A DNA stretch of 64,000 nt from CAZABP01 sp964483245 (lineage in GTDB: Bacteria; Planctomycetota; UBA1135; UBA2386), in contig CAZABP010000005.1 of NCBI GenBank assembly GCA_964483245.1, positions 1 through 64,000 on the forward strand. Direction: 5' to 3'. Shown in pieces: positions 35,989 through 45,321 of this stretch (within the stretch, counting starts at the first letter, position 1; each line of letters begins with the position of its first letter). The position numbers and the translations under genes are program-made. Under the pieces are notes generated by a model. The model made no database searches and was not told the origin of the DNA. It saw nothing but the letters and a program-made list of their open reading frames with translations.

Positions 35989-36123
35989 TACGGTGTCGAG
36001 CTCGGCCTTCGCTACCAGTGGACCACGCGGGTCGTCTTGGACTTTGGCGTTGCCAGTGAGCTCGACGGGGCGCCTCAGCGGTCGGTCCTCTCGATCGTCG
36101 CTGGAGTGTCGGTCTCCTTCTGA
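35989..36123 (+). pseudogene. Fragment resembling the C-terminus of an outer-membrane beta-barrel transporter
   Basis: In the 310-bp gap between two minus-strand genes, a plus-strand frame encodes 'YGVELGLRYQWTTRVVLDFG..APQRSVLSIVAGVSVSF' and stops after the terminal Phe, as outer-membrane beta-barrels do. The frame is open back to ~35815 but that part looks unrelated. It is probably the 3' remnant of a deleted transporter or porin gene; nothing else supports a gene in this gap. Confidence 0.35.
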
Positions 36124-36173
36124 ACCAGCCAGCTCCAGCTCCGCGGGCCGCGCCCGCAACCACGTCGCCAGGG

Positions 36174-38261
36174 TCAACGCTGCACGCGCACGATCCTGGC
36201 TACCGACGGGATGTCGTCGACCATTCCGAACAGCAGGTAGTGGCCCACCGGCAGCTCGTTGCGATCCGCCGGCAGCGTGATCGTCGCGCGAGTCCCGGCC
36301 TGGCTGACGCCGAGCTCGATCCGTCGCATGACGCCCGCATCGACCCAATGCGTGTGTGCGCCGGTGCCGATCAGCACGGCATGCGTGAGCCGCGTCGCCG
36401 GGAACACGTCGAATGACAGGCGATCGCCGCGCTTCAGCACGGTTGCGCTGAAGTTGTCGATCCGCGCCCGCACGCCACGGAACAGGTACGGCGGCGAGTA
36501 GGCCTCGATGTCGGCGGAGAGCGGCGGGTTGCGGAACTTGATGTTGGTGCCGCCGGTCGTCAGCACGCGACCGTCGGCGATCAGCAGCGTCACGGCATGG
36601 TACTCGCGGAACTGCAGCATGTCGGCGACGCGGCGCCAGCGATCGGCGACAGGGTCGTACAGATCGCACCGCTTGACGATGCCGTAGAGCTGCGGCTCCT
36701 GCGTCGACTGGCTGCCGACGTCGCCGCCGGCGACCAGGACACGGCCGTCGGGGAGCTGGACGACTTCGCATTGATCGCGCTTGAGCGCGGGGCTGCTGTG
36801 CGCAGTCCAGGTTCCGGTCCGCGCGTCGAAGCTCTCGACCATTGCCGCCTGCGGCCCAGCCAGACCGACGCGGATCCCGACCACGAGCGCGCGCCGGTCC
36901 GCGAGCACGACGAGGCTGTGATCGGAATGACCCGGATAGCCGCGGTTCGAGGCGACGAGCTGTCCGGTCGGCGACCATGTGCCGGTCTGTGCGTCGTACA
37001 GCTCGCAGCCGCCCCAGGTCTTGAGCACGCGACCGTCGTGCAGCAGCGCGCAGGGCGGGAACTCGACCGGCTGGCTCACGGAGCCGGTCCAGCGCCAGCC
37101 GCCGGTGAGCTGATCGAGGACTTCACAGGTGTTCGTTCGCGAGGCATCGGGGCGCTGGCCGCCGCCGATCACGAGCAGGTCGCCATCCGCCAGCCGCGCG
37201 AGACCTGGATACCACCGGCCTCGCGCATGCAGCAGATCCGCGATCCGACGCCACCCGGCGGCTGGACTCCAGGTCTTCACCATGCGCGTCGCGTCGCGGA
37301 AGTTCCCGCTGTCCTGACCGCCGACGAGGATCACGCTGCCGTCGTCGAGCAGCGTCACGTTCATGCAGCCCTGTTCGAGCCTGGAAGAGGCGGGGAGGGT
37401 CTTCTGACCCGTGCCGGGATCGAACACGATCGGATCGAGCGTGTCGTGGCAGTAGAAGATCCTCCCGTCCGCCAGCAGGATCGCGATGTCGGTCGCGTCC
37501 AGCGTGTGCGGCAACGTGTCGCCGGCGATCTCGAAGCGGCCCGGATGAGTCTCGGGATCGAGCAGCGCGTTGCGGATCGCGCCGGTGCCACCGACCGCCA
37601 AGTCCTCCTCGACGTACTCGCAGCCGGGCGCAGCGATCCCGAGGCGGTAGCTACCACGTGGAATCGATGGCCATGCGAATGCGCCGGTCGCACTGCTGCG
37701 CGTCTCGAAGAACGTCCCGAGCCCGGGCGTGAACAGCGTCATCCGTGCATCGGCGATGGGGCCGCCGGCTCGCGCGCGCAGGTCGCCAGTCACCGGCACG
37801 GCGGCTCCGGCGCCCACGGCGATCGCGATGCCGCGCGTGGCGTAGCCGGGCTCCGTCGCGAGCGGGGCGAGTGCCTGCGCATAGACCGTGACCGGTCCGA
37901 TCACTGCCGGCACCGTGACGGCGAACGTAGCCCGGCCGTCGCTGTTCGCCGACCAAGTCACGATCACGTCGGGCGACACGAGCAGCCGGCACCCGGGTGC
38001 GAACCCGAGCTGCGGCGGGAATGGCCATGGCAGCCCGCCGCCGATCCATGACGTGTTGCTGAATCCAACCAACAGTGCGTGTGTGGCCGACGGCCGCGCC
38101 TGCGTCAGGTGGAGCTCGAGCAGGTTCCCCGGTGAGGGTGAGCCGTACGCCGAGAGCAGCGTGGCACGGGTGCCACAGCCGGATCCGAACGGCAGGAACG
38201 ACTGCGCACTCGCCGGCACGACGGCCAGCAGGACGAGCAACATGGAGGGACGAGGTCTCAT
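36174..38261 (-). CDS. Secreted copper-radical oxidase-like (galactose/glyoxal oxidase type) kelch protein
   Basis: The product is 695 residues starting at MRPRPSMLLV with a signal peptide ending ASAQ. An N-terminal domain begins 'FLPFGSGCGTRATLLSAYGS', typical of planctomycete secreted proteins; a carboxypeptidase-regulatory-like segment follows. Kelch repeats span ~255-580. The galactose-oxidase C-terminal domain (DUF1929) spans ~585-692 ('DIEAYSPPYLFRG' to 'HYLLFGMVDDIPSVARIV'). All four metal-radical positions of the family can be aligned: C299 ('GCMNVTLLDDG') and Y351 ('RWYPGLARLADG') for the Tyr-Cys cofactor, Y554-H555 ('REYHAVTLL') and H638 ('AHTHW') for copper. It likely oxidises alcohols or aldehydes with O2 to give H2O2; the substrate is unknown. 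Confidence 0.82.
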   Translation of the reverse strand: MRPRPSMLLVLLAVVPASAQSFLPFGSGCGTRATLLSAYGSPSPGNLLELHLTQARPSATHALLVGFSNTSWIGGGLPWPFPPQLGFAPGCRLLVSPDVIVTWSANSDGRATFAVTVPAVIGPVTVYAQALAPLATEPGYATRGIAIAVGAGAAVPVTGDLRARAGGPIADARMTLFTPGLGTFFETRSSATGAFAWPSIPRGSYRLGIAAPGCEYVEEDLAVGGTGAIRNALLDPETHPGRFEIAGDTLPHTLDATDIAILLADGRIFYCHDTLDPIVFDPGTGQKTLPASSRLEQGCMNVTLLDDGSVILVGGQDSGNFRDATRMVKTWSPAAGWRRIADLLHARGRWYPGLARLADGDLLVIGGGQRPDASRTNTCEVLDQLTGGWRWTGSVSQPVEFPPCALLHDGRVLKTWGGCELYDAQTGTWSPTGQLVASNRGYPGHSDHSLVVLADRRALVVGIRVGLAGPQAAMVESFDARTGTWTAHSSPALKRDQCEVVQLPDGRVLVAGGDVGSQSTQEPQLYGIVKRCDLYDPVADRWRRVADMLQFREYHAVTLLIADGRVLTTGGTNIKFRNPPLSADIEAYSPPYLFRGVRARIDNFSATVLKRGDRLSFDVFPATRLTHAVLIGTGAHTHWVDAGVMRRIELGVSQAGTRATITLPADRNELPVGHYLLFGMVDDIPSVARIVRVQR

Positions 38262-38464
38262 TCGGATGGTCCGATCGCAGTTGCGCAGGAAGTGTAGCCG
38301 CGTCGCCGAGCGGCATTGGGGGCCTGCACGCACACCATCGCCAATGGCCTCCTCCGGTCTGGCCAAGAGAGGCAGGCTGCCGCGGTGCCTACACCACGGG
38401 CTTGCCAGCGCGTGACTCGATTCCGGGCCGTGTGGCTGCCGAGCACTCGGCTGGGACAGCAGGT

Positions 38465-39295
38465 TCAGAACCGCCCGGCTTCCAGATCCGCGATCGCTTG
38501 GTGGATCTCCTCGCGCGTATTCATGACGAACGGTCCGTAGTGCGCGACCTGTTCGCGCAGCGGCCGGCCGGCGACCAGCAGCAGCTGCGCCGGCTCGGCA
38601 CCGGCACCGAGCTCGACGTTGCCGGTCCGCGTCAGCTGTGCGATCTGGTCCGCCTGCATGCGTGCACGCTTGGCGCCGACCTGGACTTCACCGCGCACGG
38701 TCACCAGCAACACGGTGTGGCCGTCCGGCACCTCGATCGTCGCGCGTGAGTCTGCCGGCAGCCGTAGATCCAGATACAGCGGCTCGGTGGGGCGTGGCCG
38801 CACCGGGCCGGTCGCGCTGCCGAGCGTGCCGGCGACGACGCGTGCCTGCGCGCCACCCGGCAGCGTGACCTCCGGGATCTGCTCGGCCGGGATGTCCTGG
38901 TAGACCGGATCGCCGAGCTTCTCGCTGGCCGGCAGGTTGACCCAGAGCTGGTAGCCCCACAGCAGACCGTCCTGCTGCTGCGGCATCTCCTCGTGCACGA
39001 TTCCGCGCGCGGCGGTCATCCATTGCACGGAGCCGGGACCGAGATCCCCCTGGTTGCCGCGGTTGTCGCGATGGCGCATCCGGCCGGTCACCATGTAGGT
39101 CACGGTCTCGAACCCGCGGTGCGGGTGTGGCGGGAAGCCGCCGACGTAGTCCCCCGGGTCGTCGGAGCGGAACGCGTCGAGCAGCAGGAACGGGTCGGCG
39201 TCCTGGTATTGGCGCGGCGTCAGGAACCGGACCAGGCGGACCCCGGCGCCATCCGAGGTCGGCTGCCCGGTCAGCAGTCGGTCGATCTCACGCAT
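38465..39295 (-). CDS. Pirin family protein
   Basis: The product is 276 residues, the normal size for two-domain cupin pirins. The N-terminal cupin has the metal ligands H57 and H59 ('PPHPHRGFETVTYMVTG'), H101 and E103 ('AARGIVHEEMP'). The C-terminal half matches pirin_C ('LLVAGRPLREQVAHYGPFVMNT'). Bacterial pirins bind Fe or other divalent metals and may be quercetinase-like dioxygenases or regulators; the exact role here is unknown. It ends at 38465; the 203-bp gap to the oxidase start shows no gene. It is transcribed in the same direction as the two amidohydrolase genes upstream, with a gap of about 43 bp. Confidence 0.93.
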   Translation of the reverse strand: MREIDRLLTGQPTSDGAGVRLVRFLTPRQYQDADPFLLLDAFRSDDPGDYVGGFPPHPHRGFETVTYMVTGRMRHRDNRGNQGDLGPGSVQWMTAARGIVHEEMPQQQDGLLWGYQLWVNLPASEKLGDPVYQDIPAEQIPEVTLPGGAQARVVAGTLGSATGPVRPRPTEPLYLDLRLPADSRATIEVPDGHTVLLVTVRGEVQVGAKRARMQADQIAQLTRTGNVELGAGAEPAQLLLVAGRPLREQVAHYGPFVMNTREEIHQAIADLEAGRF

Positions 39296-39338
39296 GGGCA
39301 GGAGTAGGTCGGGAACCGGGGATCTCCAATCCGGGCGT

Positions 39339-40541
39339 TCACCGTTCGCCGGGGAACACCTCGCCGTCGATCAAAACGCCAGTGCAGTGCGTCGTGTATT
39401 CGAACGGATCGCCATCGAACAGCGCGAGGTCGGCGTCCTTGCCCGGAGCGAGCGAGCCGACGCGCTGGTCGATGCCGAGCAGGCGCGCGGCGTCGATCGT
39501 CAGCGCCGCGAGGGCGGCTTCCGGGCCGAGTCCGTTCGCCGCGGCGACGGCGGCTTCGAACAGGACGACGCGCGTCTTGGGGACGTAGCTCTCGTAGCCG
39601 CTCTGGAACGCGAACGGGATCCCGCTCTCGCGCAGCCGCGCCGCGAGTTCGAACGTCCCGTTCTTCAGCGCCCCGGTCTGCCGCGACATCGCGGCATGCG
39701 GCAGCACGGCGACGCCCGCCGCGCGGATCTCGTCGAGCACGAGGTACGCATCGGCGGCGCCATCCAGGACCAGCGGGATCCCGAACTCGGCGCGGATCCG
39801 CAACGCTGTCAGGATGTCGTGCGCGCGGTGCGCGGTCACCAGCAGCGGGATCTCGCCGCTGGTCACGCGCGCCAGCGCATCGAGCGCGAGGTCACGCGCC
39901 GGTGGCTCGGCGCCGGCGCGCTTGGTCGCGTACTCCCGCGCCGCGATCAGCTTGCTGCGCAGCATCGCGGCTGCCTTCGCGCGCGTGCCGGGTGCTTCCT
40001 CGGTGGCGCCGGCGCCGTCGCCGAGCGTCGCGACGACCATCACGCCGTCGCGCAGCAGGTCGCGCGGGATGCCGCGGCCGGCGGTCTTGACCAGGATCGT
40101 CTGCCCGCCGAGCAGCATGCCGGGGGCATGTCCGGTGTGGATCGTCGTGACGCCGAACCGGCGCACCCACGCGACCAGCGGCTCGCGCGCATCGAATGCA
40201 TCGAGTGCGCGCAGCTCCGGCTGCACCGGACCGGACTTCTCGAGCATGTCCTGGTCGTGCGGTTGGTTCAGCATGCCGGACAGCCCGACGACGGTGCGCG
40301 TGTCGATCAGGCCGGGCATCGCGACGCGCGCTGCCACTACACGGAAGCCGTCCGGGATCCGCGTCGTCGCCGCCGGGCCGACGGCTTCGATGCGGCCGTC
40401 GCGGACGACGACGACGCCATCGCGGATCGGCTCGCCGGTCTGCGTGTGCAGCAGCTCGGCGCGCACGGCGAGCTGGGCAGCGAGCGCTGGCGCCGGCAGC
40501 AGGATTGCGAGCGCGGCGATGGCTGAGTGCGCGCGCGTCAT
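39339..40541 (-). CDS. Secreted amidohydrolase-like protein, metal ligands missing (probable pseudoenzyme)
   Basis: The product is 400 residues starting at MTRAHSAIAALAIL with a signal peptide ending ALAA. The overall fold follows imidazolonepropionase-like amidohydrolases: a beta-sandwich start ('IRDGVVVVRDGRIEAVGP'), 'MPGLID' and the end 'GSLAPGKDADLALFDGDPFEYTTHC'. The metal-binding HxH after MPGLID is replaced by T-R-T-V (R82, V84). The later His and Asp ligand blocks of its partner (LHHVSDG, FHTDDP) read LDGAAD and FQSGYES. It should therefore not bind the usual metal pair. Its ATG overlaps the stop of the upstream partner gene (ATGA), implying equal expression and perhaps a heteromer. 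Confidence 0.82.
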   Translation of the reverse strand: MTRAHSAIAALAILLPAPALAAQLAVRAELLHTQTGEPIRDGVVVVRDGRIEAVGPAATTRIPDGFRVVAARVAMPGLIDTRTVVGLSGMLNQPHDQDMLEKSGPVQPELRALDAFDAREPLVAWVRRFGVTTIHTGHAPGMLLGGQTILVKTAGRGIPRDLLRDGVMVVATLGDGAGATEEAPGTRAKAAAMLRSKLIAAREYATKRAGAEPPARDLALDALARVTSGEIPLLVTAHRAHDILTALRIRAEFGIPLVLDGAADAYLVLDEIRAAGVAVLPHAAMSRQTGALKNGTFELAARLRESGIPFAFQSGYESYVPKTRVVLFEAAVAAANGLGPEAALAALTIDAARLLGIDQRVGSLAPGKDADLALFDGDPFEYTTHCTGVLIDGEVFPGER

Positions 40542-41830
40542 CGCGCTTCCCCGCTGCCGTAGCAGCACATCGTGAACGCCTGGTCCTCGCTGGCGCCCGG
40601 CCCGCCGACTGCGAGCAGGTGATCGGCCGGATCGGCGCGGTCGAACACCTTCTTCCCGTCGACCCAGGTCTGCAGCACCTTGGTCCAGACGCTGAGCGGA
40701 TCGCCATCCAGCAGCACGAAGTCCGCGTCCTTGCCGACGCGCAGCGAGCCGATCCGGTCGTGCAGATCCAGGATCCGTGCGTTGTGCAGCGTCAGCGCGG
40801 CGAGCGCTTCGTCGCGCGCCATGCCAGCGCGCACGGCCAGCGCCGCGCTGCGCAGGAACAGCCGCGAGTCGGTGATCGGATCGTCGGTGTGGAACCCGAC
40901 CAGGACCCCGGCGCGCGCCAGCTCGCCGCCGGTGCGGAAGTCGACGTCGCGCGCCTCGAGTTTTCCGCCCGGGCTGTCGACGACGATGATCGAGCAGGGG
41001 ACGCCCGCGCGCGCGATCTCGGTCGCGACCTTCCAGCCGTCGCTGACGTGGTGCAGCACGGTGCGGAACCCGAACTCCTCGCGCAGCCGCAGCACGGTCA
41101 GGATGTCGTCGTGACGGTGCGTGTGGAAGTGCACGACGCGCCGCCCCTCCAGCACGTCGACCAGCGCTTCGAGCCCGAGGTCGCGCGCCGGCTGCTTGGC
41201 CGGATCTGCCGCAGCGCTGCCCAGCTTGTTGCGGTATTCCTGCGCGCGCACGAATGCGGCACGCACGAGCGCCGCCGAACGCGCGCGCGTGCCGGGGAAC
41301 TTGCCGCCGCGCATCGAATTGGTGCCGTTCGCCATCTTGATCCCGCCGGCCGGCGAGCCGTCGGCGTTGCGGATCAGCAGATCGTCGATCGTGCGGCCGT
41401 CGCGCAGCTTCAGGTAGACCGTCTGCCCGCTCAGCAGATGTCCGGAGCCGGGCATGCAGTTGATCGTGGTGATCCCGCCGGCCTGCGCCTTCTGGATCCC
41501 GGGGTCGCGGACGTTGATCGCATCCAGCGCGCGCACCTCCGGCTGGATCGGTGCGCTCTGGTCGGCGCCGGCGACCGAGCCGACGTGCGAGTGGCTGCAG
41601 ACGAGCCCCGGCAGCAACACCTTGCCGGCCACGTCGATGCGCTCCGCGTCGGCCGGGATCGGCGTGTCCGGACCGCCGATCGCGGTGATCCGGCCGCCGC
41701 TGACGACGAGCACGCCGTTCTCGATCGGCGGGGTTTCGATCGGAATCAGGCGCGCACCGACGAAGGCGCGGGTTTCCTGGGCCGTCAGTGGGAGCACCAG
41801 CATCGCGAGCGGAGCGAGCAGTCGCAGCAT
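40538..41830 (-). CDS. Secreted amidohydrolase (imidazolonepropionase-like)
   Basis: The product is 430 residues starting at MLRLLAPLAMLVLPL with a signal peptide ending LTAQ. Ligands of the amidohydrolase superfamily are present: H80 and H82 ('PGLVCSHSHVGS'), the His cluster 'VVHFHTHRHDDILTV', 'TVLHHVSDGWK' and the catalytic Asp in 'VGFHTDDPITDSR'. The C-terminal sandwich returns with 'DRIGSLRVGKDADFVLLDGDPL'. It would hydrolyse an amide, cyclic imide or dipeptide bond in the periplasm; the substrate is unknown. It is paired with the ligand-less gene downstream and diverges from the small zinc-ribbon gene at 41849 with only 18 bp between the starts. Confidence 0.88.
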   Translation of the reverse strand: MLRLLAPLAMLVLPLTAQETRAFVGARLIPIETPPIENGVLVVSGGRITAIGGPDTPIPADAERIDVAGKVLLPGLVCSHSHVGSVAGADQSAPIQPEVRALDAINVRDPGIQKAQAGGITTINCMPGSGHLLSGQTVYLKLRDGRTIDDLLIRNADGSPAGGIKMANGTNSMRGGKFPGTRARSAALVRAAFVRAQEYRNKLGSAAADPAKQPARDLGLEALVDVLEGRRVVHFHTHRHDDILTVLRLREEFGFRTVLHHVSDGWKVATEIARAGVPCSIIVVDSPGGKLEARDVDFRTGGELARAGVLVGFHTDDPITDSRLFLRSAALAVRAGMARDEALAALTLHNARILDLHDRIGSLRVGKDADFVLLDGDPLSVWTKVLQTWVDGKKVFDRADPADHLLAVGGPGASEDQAFTMCCYGSGEAR

Positions 41831-41848
41831 CTGCGCTAGGCTAGCGCC

Positions 41849-42103
41849 GTGCCTGCTCGAAGAACCGAGTTCTGTGCGCACTGCGGCGCCGAGTTCGCGG
41901 CGGGGCGACTCGCCTGTCCGGAGTGCGGCAGCGACGCGGAGACCGGCTGGCGCAGCGCCGATGACATCGTCGAGAACTCGATCGCACTCCCCGACGACGA
42001 GCCGCCGCGACGTCCGGCGCCGCGCTGGCAACCGTTCGTGTTGCTGCTGCTGGTCGCCGGGTTCGTGCTGTGGGTGCTGATCGACGTGCTGGCGCTCCTG
42101 TAG
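41849..42103 (+). CDS. Small zinc-ribbon membrane protein
   Basis: The product is 84 residues from a GTG start. The N-terminus is a zinc ribbon (FCAHCGAEF..LACPECGSD, four cysteines in two CxxC pairs). A Pro/Asp linker and one C-terminal transmembrane helix (FVLLLLVAGFVLWVLIDVLALL) follow. Such small proteins are common and uncharacterised; the ribbon would face the cytoplasm if the helix is a tail anchor. The gene lies between divergent and convergent neighbours. Confidence 0.75.
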   Translation: MPARRTEFCAHCGAEFAAGRLACPECGSDAETGWRSADDIVENSIALPDDEPPRRPAPRWQPFVLLLLVAGFVLWVLIDVLALL

Positions 42104-42109
42104 TGCCCG

Positions 42110-45109
42110 CTACGGCACGAACCGGATCTCGACCGCGTTGGAGGCGAAGTCGATTCGCGGCGTCAGATGCAGCCAGGCGAAGTGCGCTGCCTGCCCCTGC
42201 AGGAACGGCACCGGCGGGCAGTTCAACTGCGCGTTCGCGCGGCCGTTGGCGTCCAGCGTGCCGAGGAAGCCGGTGAACACCGGATTCCCCAGGCCCGACA
42301 GCACCAGCGTCGTCAGCGCGTCCGGGTTCAGCGGCATCCGGATGTAGGCCGGCGGCCCGGGCAGCAGGAACCCAGGGCTCGTCCCGGACAACGTCGCCAG
42401 CAGCAGGTACGTGTCACCCGGGCGGATCGGGTTGTCGAGCGTGAACTTCGCGACACCACCGGCCGGCGCCGACAGCGTGCTGACATCGCAGCTCAGCGCC
42501 GGATCCTGGACGCGGCGGTACGCGACCCAGGTGTTCCACGTGCTGCTCGTGCCGGCGTACTCGTGGTGGTACCAGAACGTCGCCTGGTCGGTCGGATCGA
42601 CCGCGACCCCGGAGTAGTCCCCCCAGCGATTGGACGTGTACGTGAACGTGTTCGCCTTCACGATGTCCATCGGCTGCATCGTGCCGAGCGGATCGGAGGC
42701 GCGGCGGAACGCGCGTCCGATCGACACGAACTCATTGCTCGCCGAGCGGGCGAAGCACATCAGCGCATTGCCGTACGCATCGACCGAGATCGAGTTGAAG
42801 AACGTGTGGATACCCGCGCCGGGATTCACGTCACCGGACTGCCGTAGCGAGACGGTCCCGCTCTGCGGCCAGGTGTTGGTCCGGAACTCGTACCAACGCG
42901 CCTGGACCTGCGAGGAACCGTGATGGTGGCACGCCCACAGCGAGCCGTTGCGCCATACGCAGCTCCAGAACCGGCTGTCGAACGTCGTGAATCGCGTGCT
43001 GGTCCCCTGCTGCGGGACCGACGTCGGCCGCTGATAGGTCGGCACCGACAGCGTGAGTGGCCCCTGCGTCAGCGGCGGCGTCACGACCGGGGTCGTCAGC
43101 GGGTTCGTGATCGCCCGCAGACCGACGACGCTGTTGCTCGACGACTCGAAGTGCTCGATCACGTACATCGCGGGTGCGGTGCCGTGGATCGCCGGCATGC
43201 CGTAGCTCTGCGAGCCGCGGAACAGCACGTGCGTCGGCGGCGGCGGGGTCTGGCCGGACAGCAGCGGCTGCTTCGCGACCATGTAGACCAGGTACTTCTG
43301 CCCCCCGGTGAAGAAGTCGGCCGACAGGTAGACCGCATCCTTGTCGATCGCGAGGTTCGGCGAGTCGATGTCGCTGCCGCCACCTTCCGTGGTGACGTTG
43401 AAGCGGTACTTGAACCACACGCCGTTCGGATCGCTGTCGTCGGAGACCGCGAGCAGGAAGTGCGAGGTCGTGTTCTGGTAGCGCTCGCAGGCCATTGCGA
43501 AGAAGCGGTCGCTGTGCGTGTCGAACAGGATCTCCGGATCGAACACGAAGCCGGTCCCGCCGACCGCGGCCCAGAAGCCGGCCGTGCCGTCGATCTTCTG
43601 GAAGAACGTCTGCGCCCCGTTCTTGCGCCAGAACGCGAGGCCACCGTTGACGATGCCGGCGATGTGGTCCGGCCCCGCCGCGACGTGCGGGTCGGGGGGC
43701 GTCAGCCCCTGGAACGTGATCCCGAGGAAGCCGGGATCGTTCATGCCGGTCGGGTTCAGGTCGCCGCCGTTGGGCAGCGTGGACGCCGGCCCGGTGCGCA
43801 CCGGCGGATCGTGCGGGACGGCTGCCTCGGCGACGTGCTGGACCGACGGGCGCGCGTCGTCACCCGTAGCCGGCGCGATCTGATCGTCGGCGACCGTCGC
43901 GGGCGTGACGCCCGCCGGCAGCAGCAGCGTCAGCCCGACGTCTTCGCCGCGGCCGCCGTCGATCGTGCCGGACCAGACCACGGCGAGACCGCCCTGCGGC
44001 AGGTATGCGAGTGCTGCGCGGTGCGGGGTCGGCGCCAGCGCCTGATCCCCTTCGACCTGCACGTGCGCGACGGCCGCCGGCGCGCGCGGCGTGCCGTCCG
44101 CCTGCATCCGCTGCAGCCAGACGTCGCGACCGGCGTGTCCCGCCTCACCGCGATTCCACGCACAGGCGATCTCACCATCGATCGCCAGGGCGATCCGGGC
44201 GCCGCTCTGCACGTGCCCGGCAGCTGCGGCCACGAGCAACGCCGGCGTCTGCGGTTCCAGCGTCCAGGCGAAGCGCTGCGCGCGCACGTCGTAGTGCTCG
44301 CGCGCGCCGCCGTTGTCCATCCAGGCGAGCGCGAGGCCGTGTGCCTGCGCCGCGACCGCGGGCTCGATCGCGCCGGCGCCGGCGATCAGCAGCTGCGAGG
44401 CGCCGAGGGCGCGACCCTGTGCATCGAACCGCCGCGCGCGGATCCCGCGCGGCAGACCATCGGCACCGATCGCAGTCCAGACCGCGACGAGGTGCGCGCC
44501 ATGCGTCGCCAGCGTCAAGCCGCGCAGCGTCTCTTCGGCGATGTCGTCGATCTGCGTCGCGGTCGTCGCCGGCGCGCCGTGCTGCTGCAGCCGTGCGTGC
44601 GGATGCGGATCCTTTGGCTGTTGGTCGAGCCAGGCGACCCAGGTGCCGGCGTCGTTGGTCGCCAGCACGCTGCTGCTCTGTTCGCCGCTCGCGCCGGCGC
44701 CGGCCAGCCATGCACCGGCGCGGACGTCCTGCCCTGTCGCCGGGCCGGCGAACACCGTCGCAGCGACCGTGCCGTCGGCGGCGACGGCAGGGTCGAATGC
44801 CGGCTGCTGCGCGTCGCCAAGACAACGTTGCTCGCTGCCCAGCGTGCGCCCGTCCGGCGCGAACCGCCGCAGGTGCACGGAGCTGGCGGCGCCATCCTGA
44901 TGGCGACTCTGCCAGGCGATGTGCACGGTCCCGTCCTGCGCGACCGCGAGCGTCGCGGCTTCCTGGCGGGACGGCCGGTGCTGGTTGACGATCCGCTCGA
45001 GCCGCGAACCTCCGGCGAGCGCATCGCGCTCGGGACCGCTGCTTGCAACGACGACCAGGACGAGACCCGCGGCGAGAACGCCGGCGGACGTGGTGCGGAG
45101 GCTTGGCAT
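42110..45109 (-). CDS. Large secreted propeller-like protein with planctomycete C-terminal domain
   Basis: The product is 999 residues starting at MPSLRTTSAGVLAAG with a hydrophobic leader. The first ~440 residues carry repeats such as 'TLAVAQDGTVHIAWQSRHQDG' and 'PAVAAQAHGLALAWMDNGG', typical of sialidase-like or exo-alpha propellers. The next ~430 residues ('LGITFQGLTPPDPHVAAGPDHI', 'DSPNLAIDKDAVYLSADFF', 'NRWGDYSGVAVDPTDQATFW') form a second propeller-like unit. The last ~130 residues ('PGDTYLLLATLSGTSPGFLLPG', 'FLGTLDANGRANAQLNCPP') match the beta-sandwich found at the ends of many planctomycete exported proteins. No catalytic residues are recognised; an adhesive or surface role is inferred. 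Confidence 0.8.
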   Translation of the reverse strand: MPSLRTTSAGVLAAGLVLVVVASSGPERDALAGGSRLERIVNQHRPSRQEAATLAVAQDGTVHIAWQSRHQDGAASSVHLRRFAPDGRTLGSEQRCLGDAQQPAFDPAVAADGTVAATVFAGPATGQDVRAGAWLAGAGASGEQSSSVLATNDAGTWVAWLDQQPKDPHPHARLQQHGAPATTATQIDDIAEETLRGLTLATHGAHLVAVWTAIGADGLPRGIRARRFDAQGRALGASQLLIAGAGAIEPAVAAQAHGLALAWMDNGGAREHYDVRAQRFAWTLEPQTPALLVAAAAGHVQSGARIALAIDGEIACAWNRGEAGHAGRDVWLQRMQADGTPRAPAAVAHVQVEGDQALAPTPHRAALAYLPQGGLAVVWSGTIDGGRGEDVGLTLLLPAGVTPATVADDQIAPATGDDARPSVQHVAEAAVPHDPPVRTGPASTLPNGGDLNPTGMNDPGFLGITFQGLTPPDPHVAAGPDHIAGIVNGGLAFWRKNGAQTFFQKIDGTAGFWAAVGGTGFVFDPEILFDTHSDRFFAMACERYQNTTSHFLLAVSDDSDPNGVWFKYRFNVTTEGGGSDIDSPNLAIDKDAVYLSADFFTGGQKYLVYMVAKQPLLSGQTPPPPTHVLFRGSQSYGMPAIHGTAPAMYVIEHFESSSNSVVGLRAITNPLTTPVVTPPLTQGPLTLSVPTYQRPTSVPQQGTSTRFTTFDSRFWSCVWRNGSLWACHHHGSSQVQARWYEFRTNTWPQSGTVSLRQSGDVNPGAGIHTFFNSISVDAYGNALMCFARSASNEFVSIGRAFRRASDPLGTMQPMDIVKANTFTYTSNRWGDYSGVAVDPTDQATFWYHHEYAGTSSTWNTWVAYRRVQDPALSCDVSTLSAPAGGVAKFTLDNPIRPGDTYLLLATLSGTSPGFLLPGPPAYIRMPLNPDALTTLVLSGLGNPVFTGFLGTLDANGRANAQLNCPPVPFLQGQAAHFAWLHLTPRIDFASNAVEIRFVP

Positions 45110-45321
45110 CGGGGGAACAGCCTTCGAGCGGAGGTGGAGGGCCAGGGCGGGCGTCCGCACCCTAGCCGTCCGGACCCGCCCCGCCACCCCCGGTGTGGGC
45201 GCGAACGGCCGATTCGAGGCGCCGATCCAGATTCCATGTCGCGGATGCGGTTCCAGTCGCGTAGTAGGCGGATTCGATGACGGACCAAGCGTCCGTTGGC
45301 CCCATCCGGAGAATGACTGCG

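Noticed and set aside
38262..38464. Small ORFs between the oxidase and pirin genes
   Set aside because: Short overlapping frames in several phases, with no ribosome site or domain; treated as non-coding.
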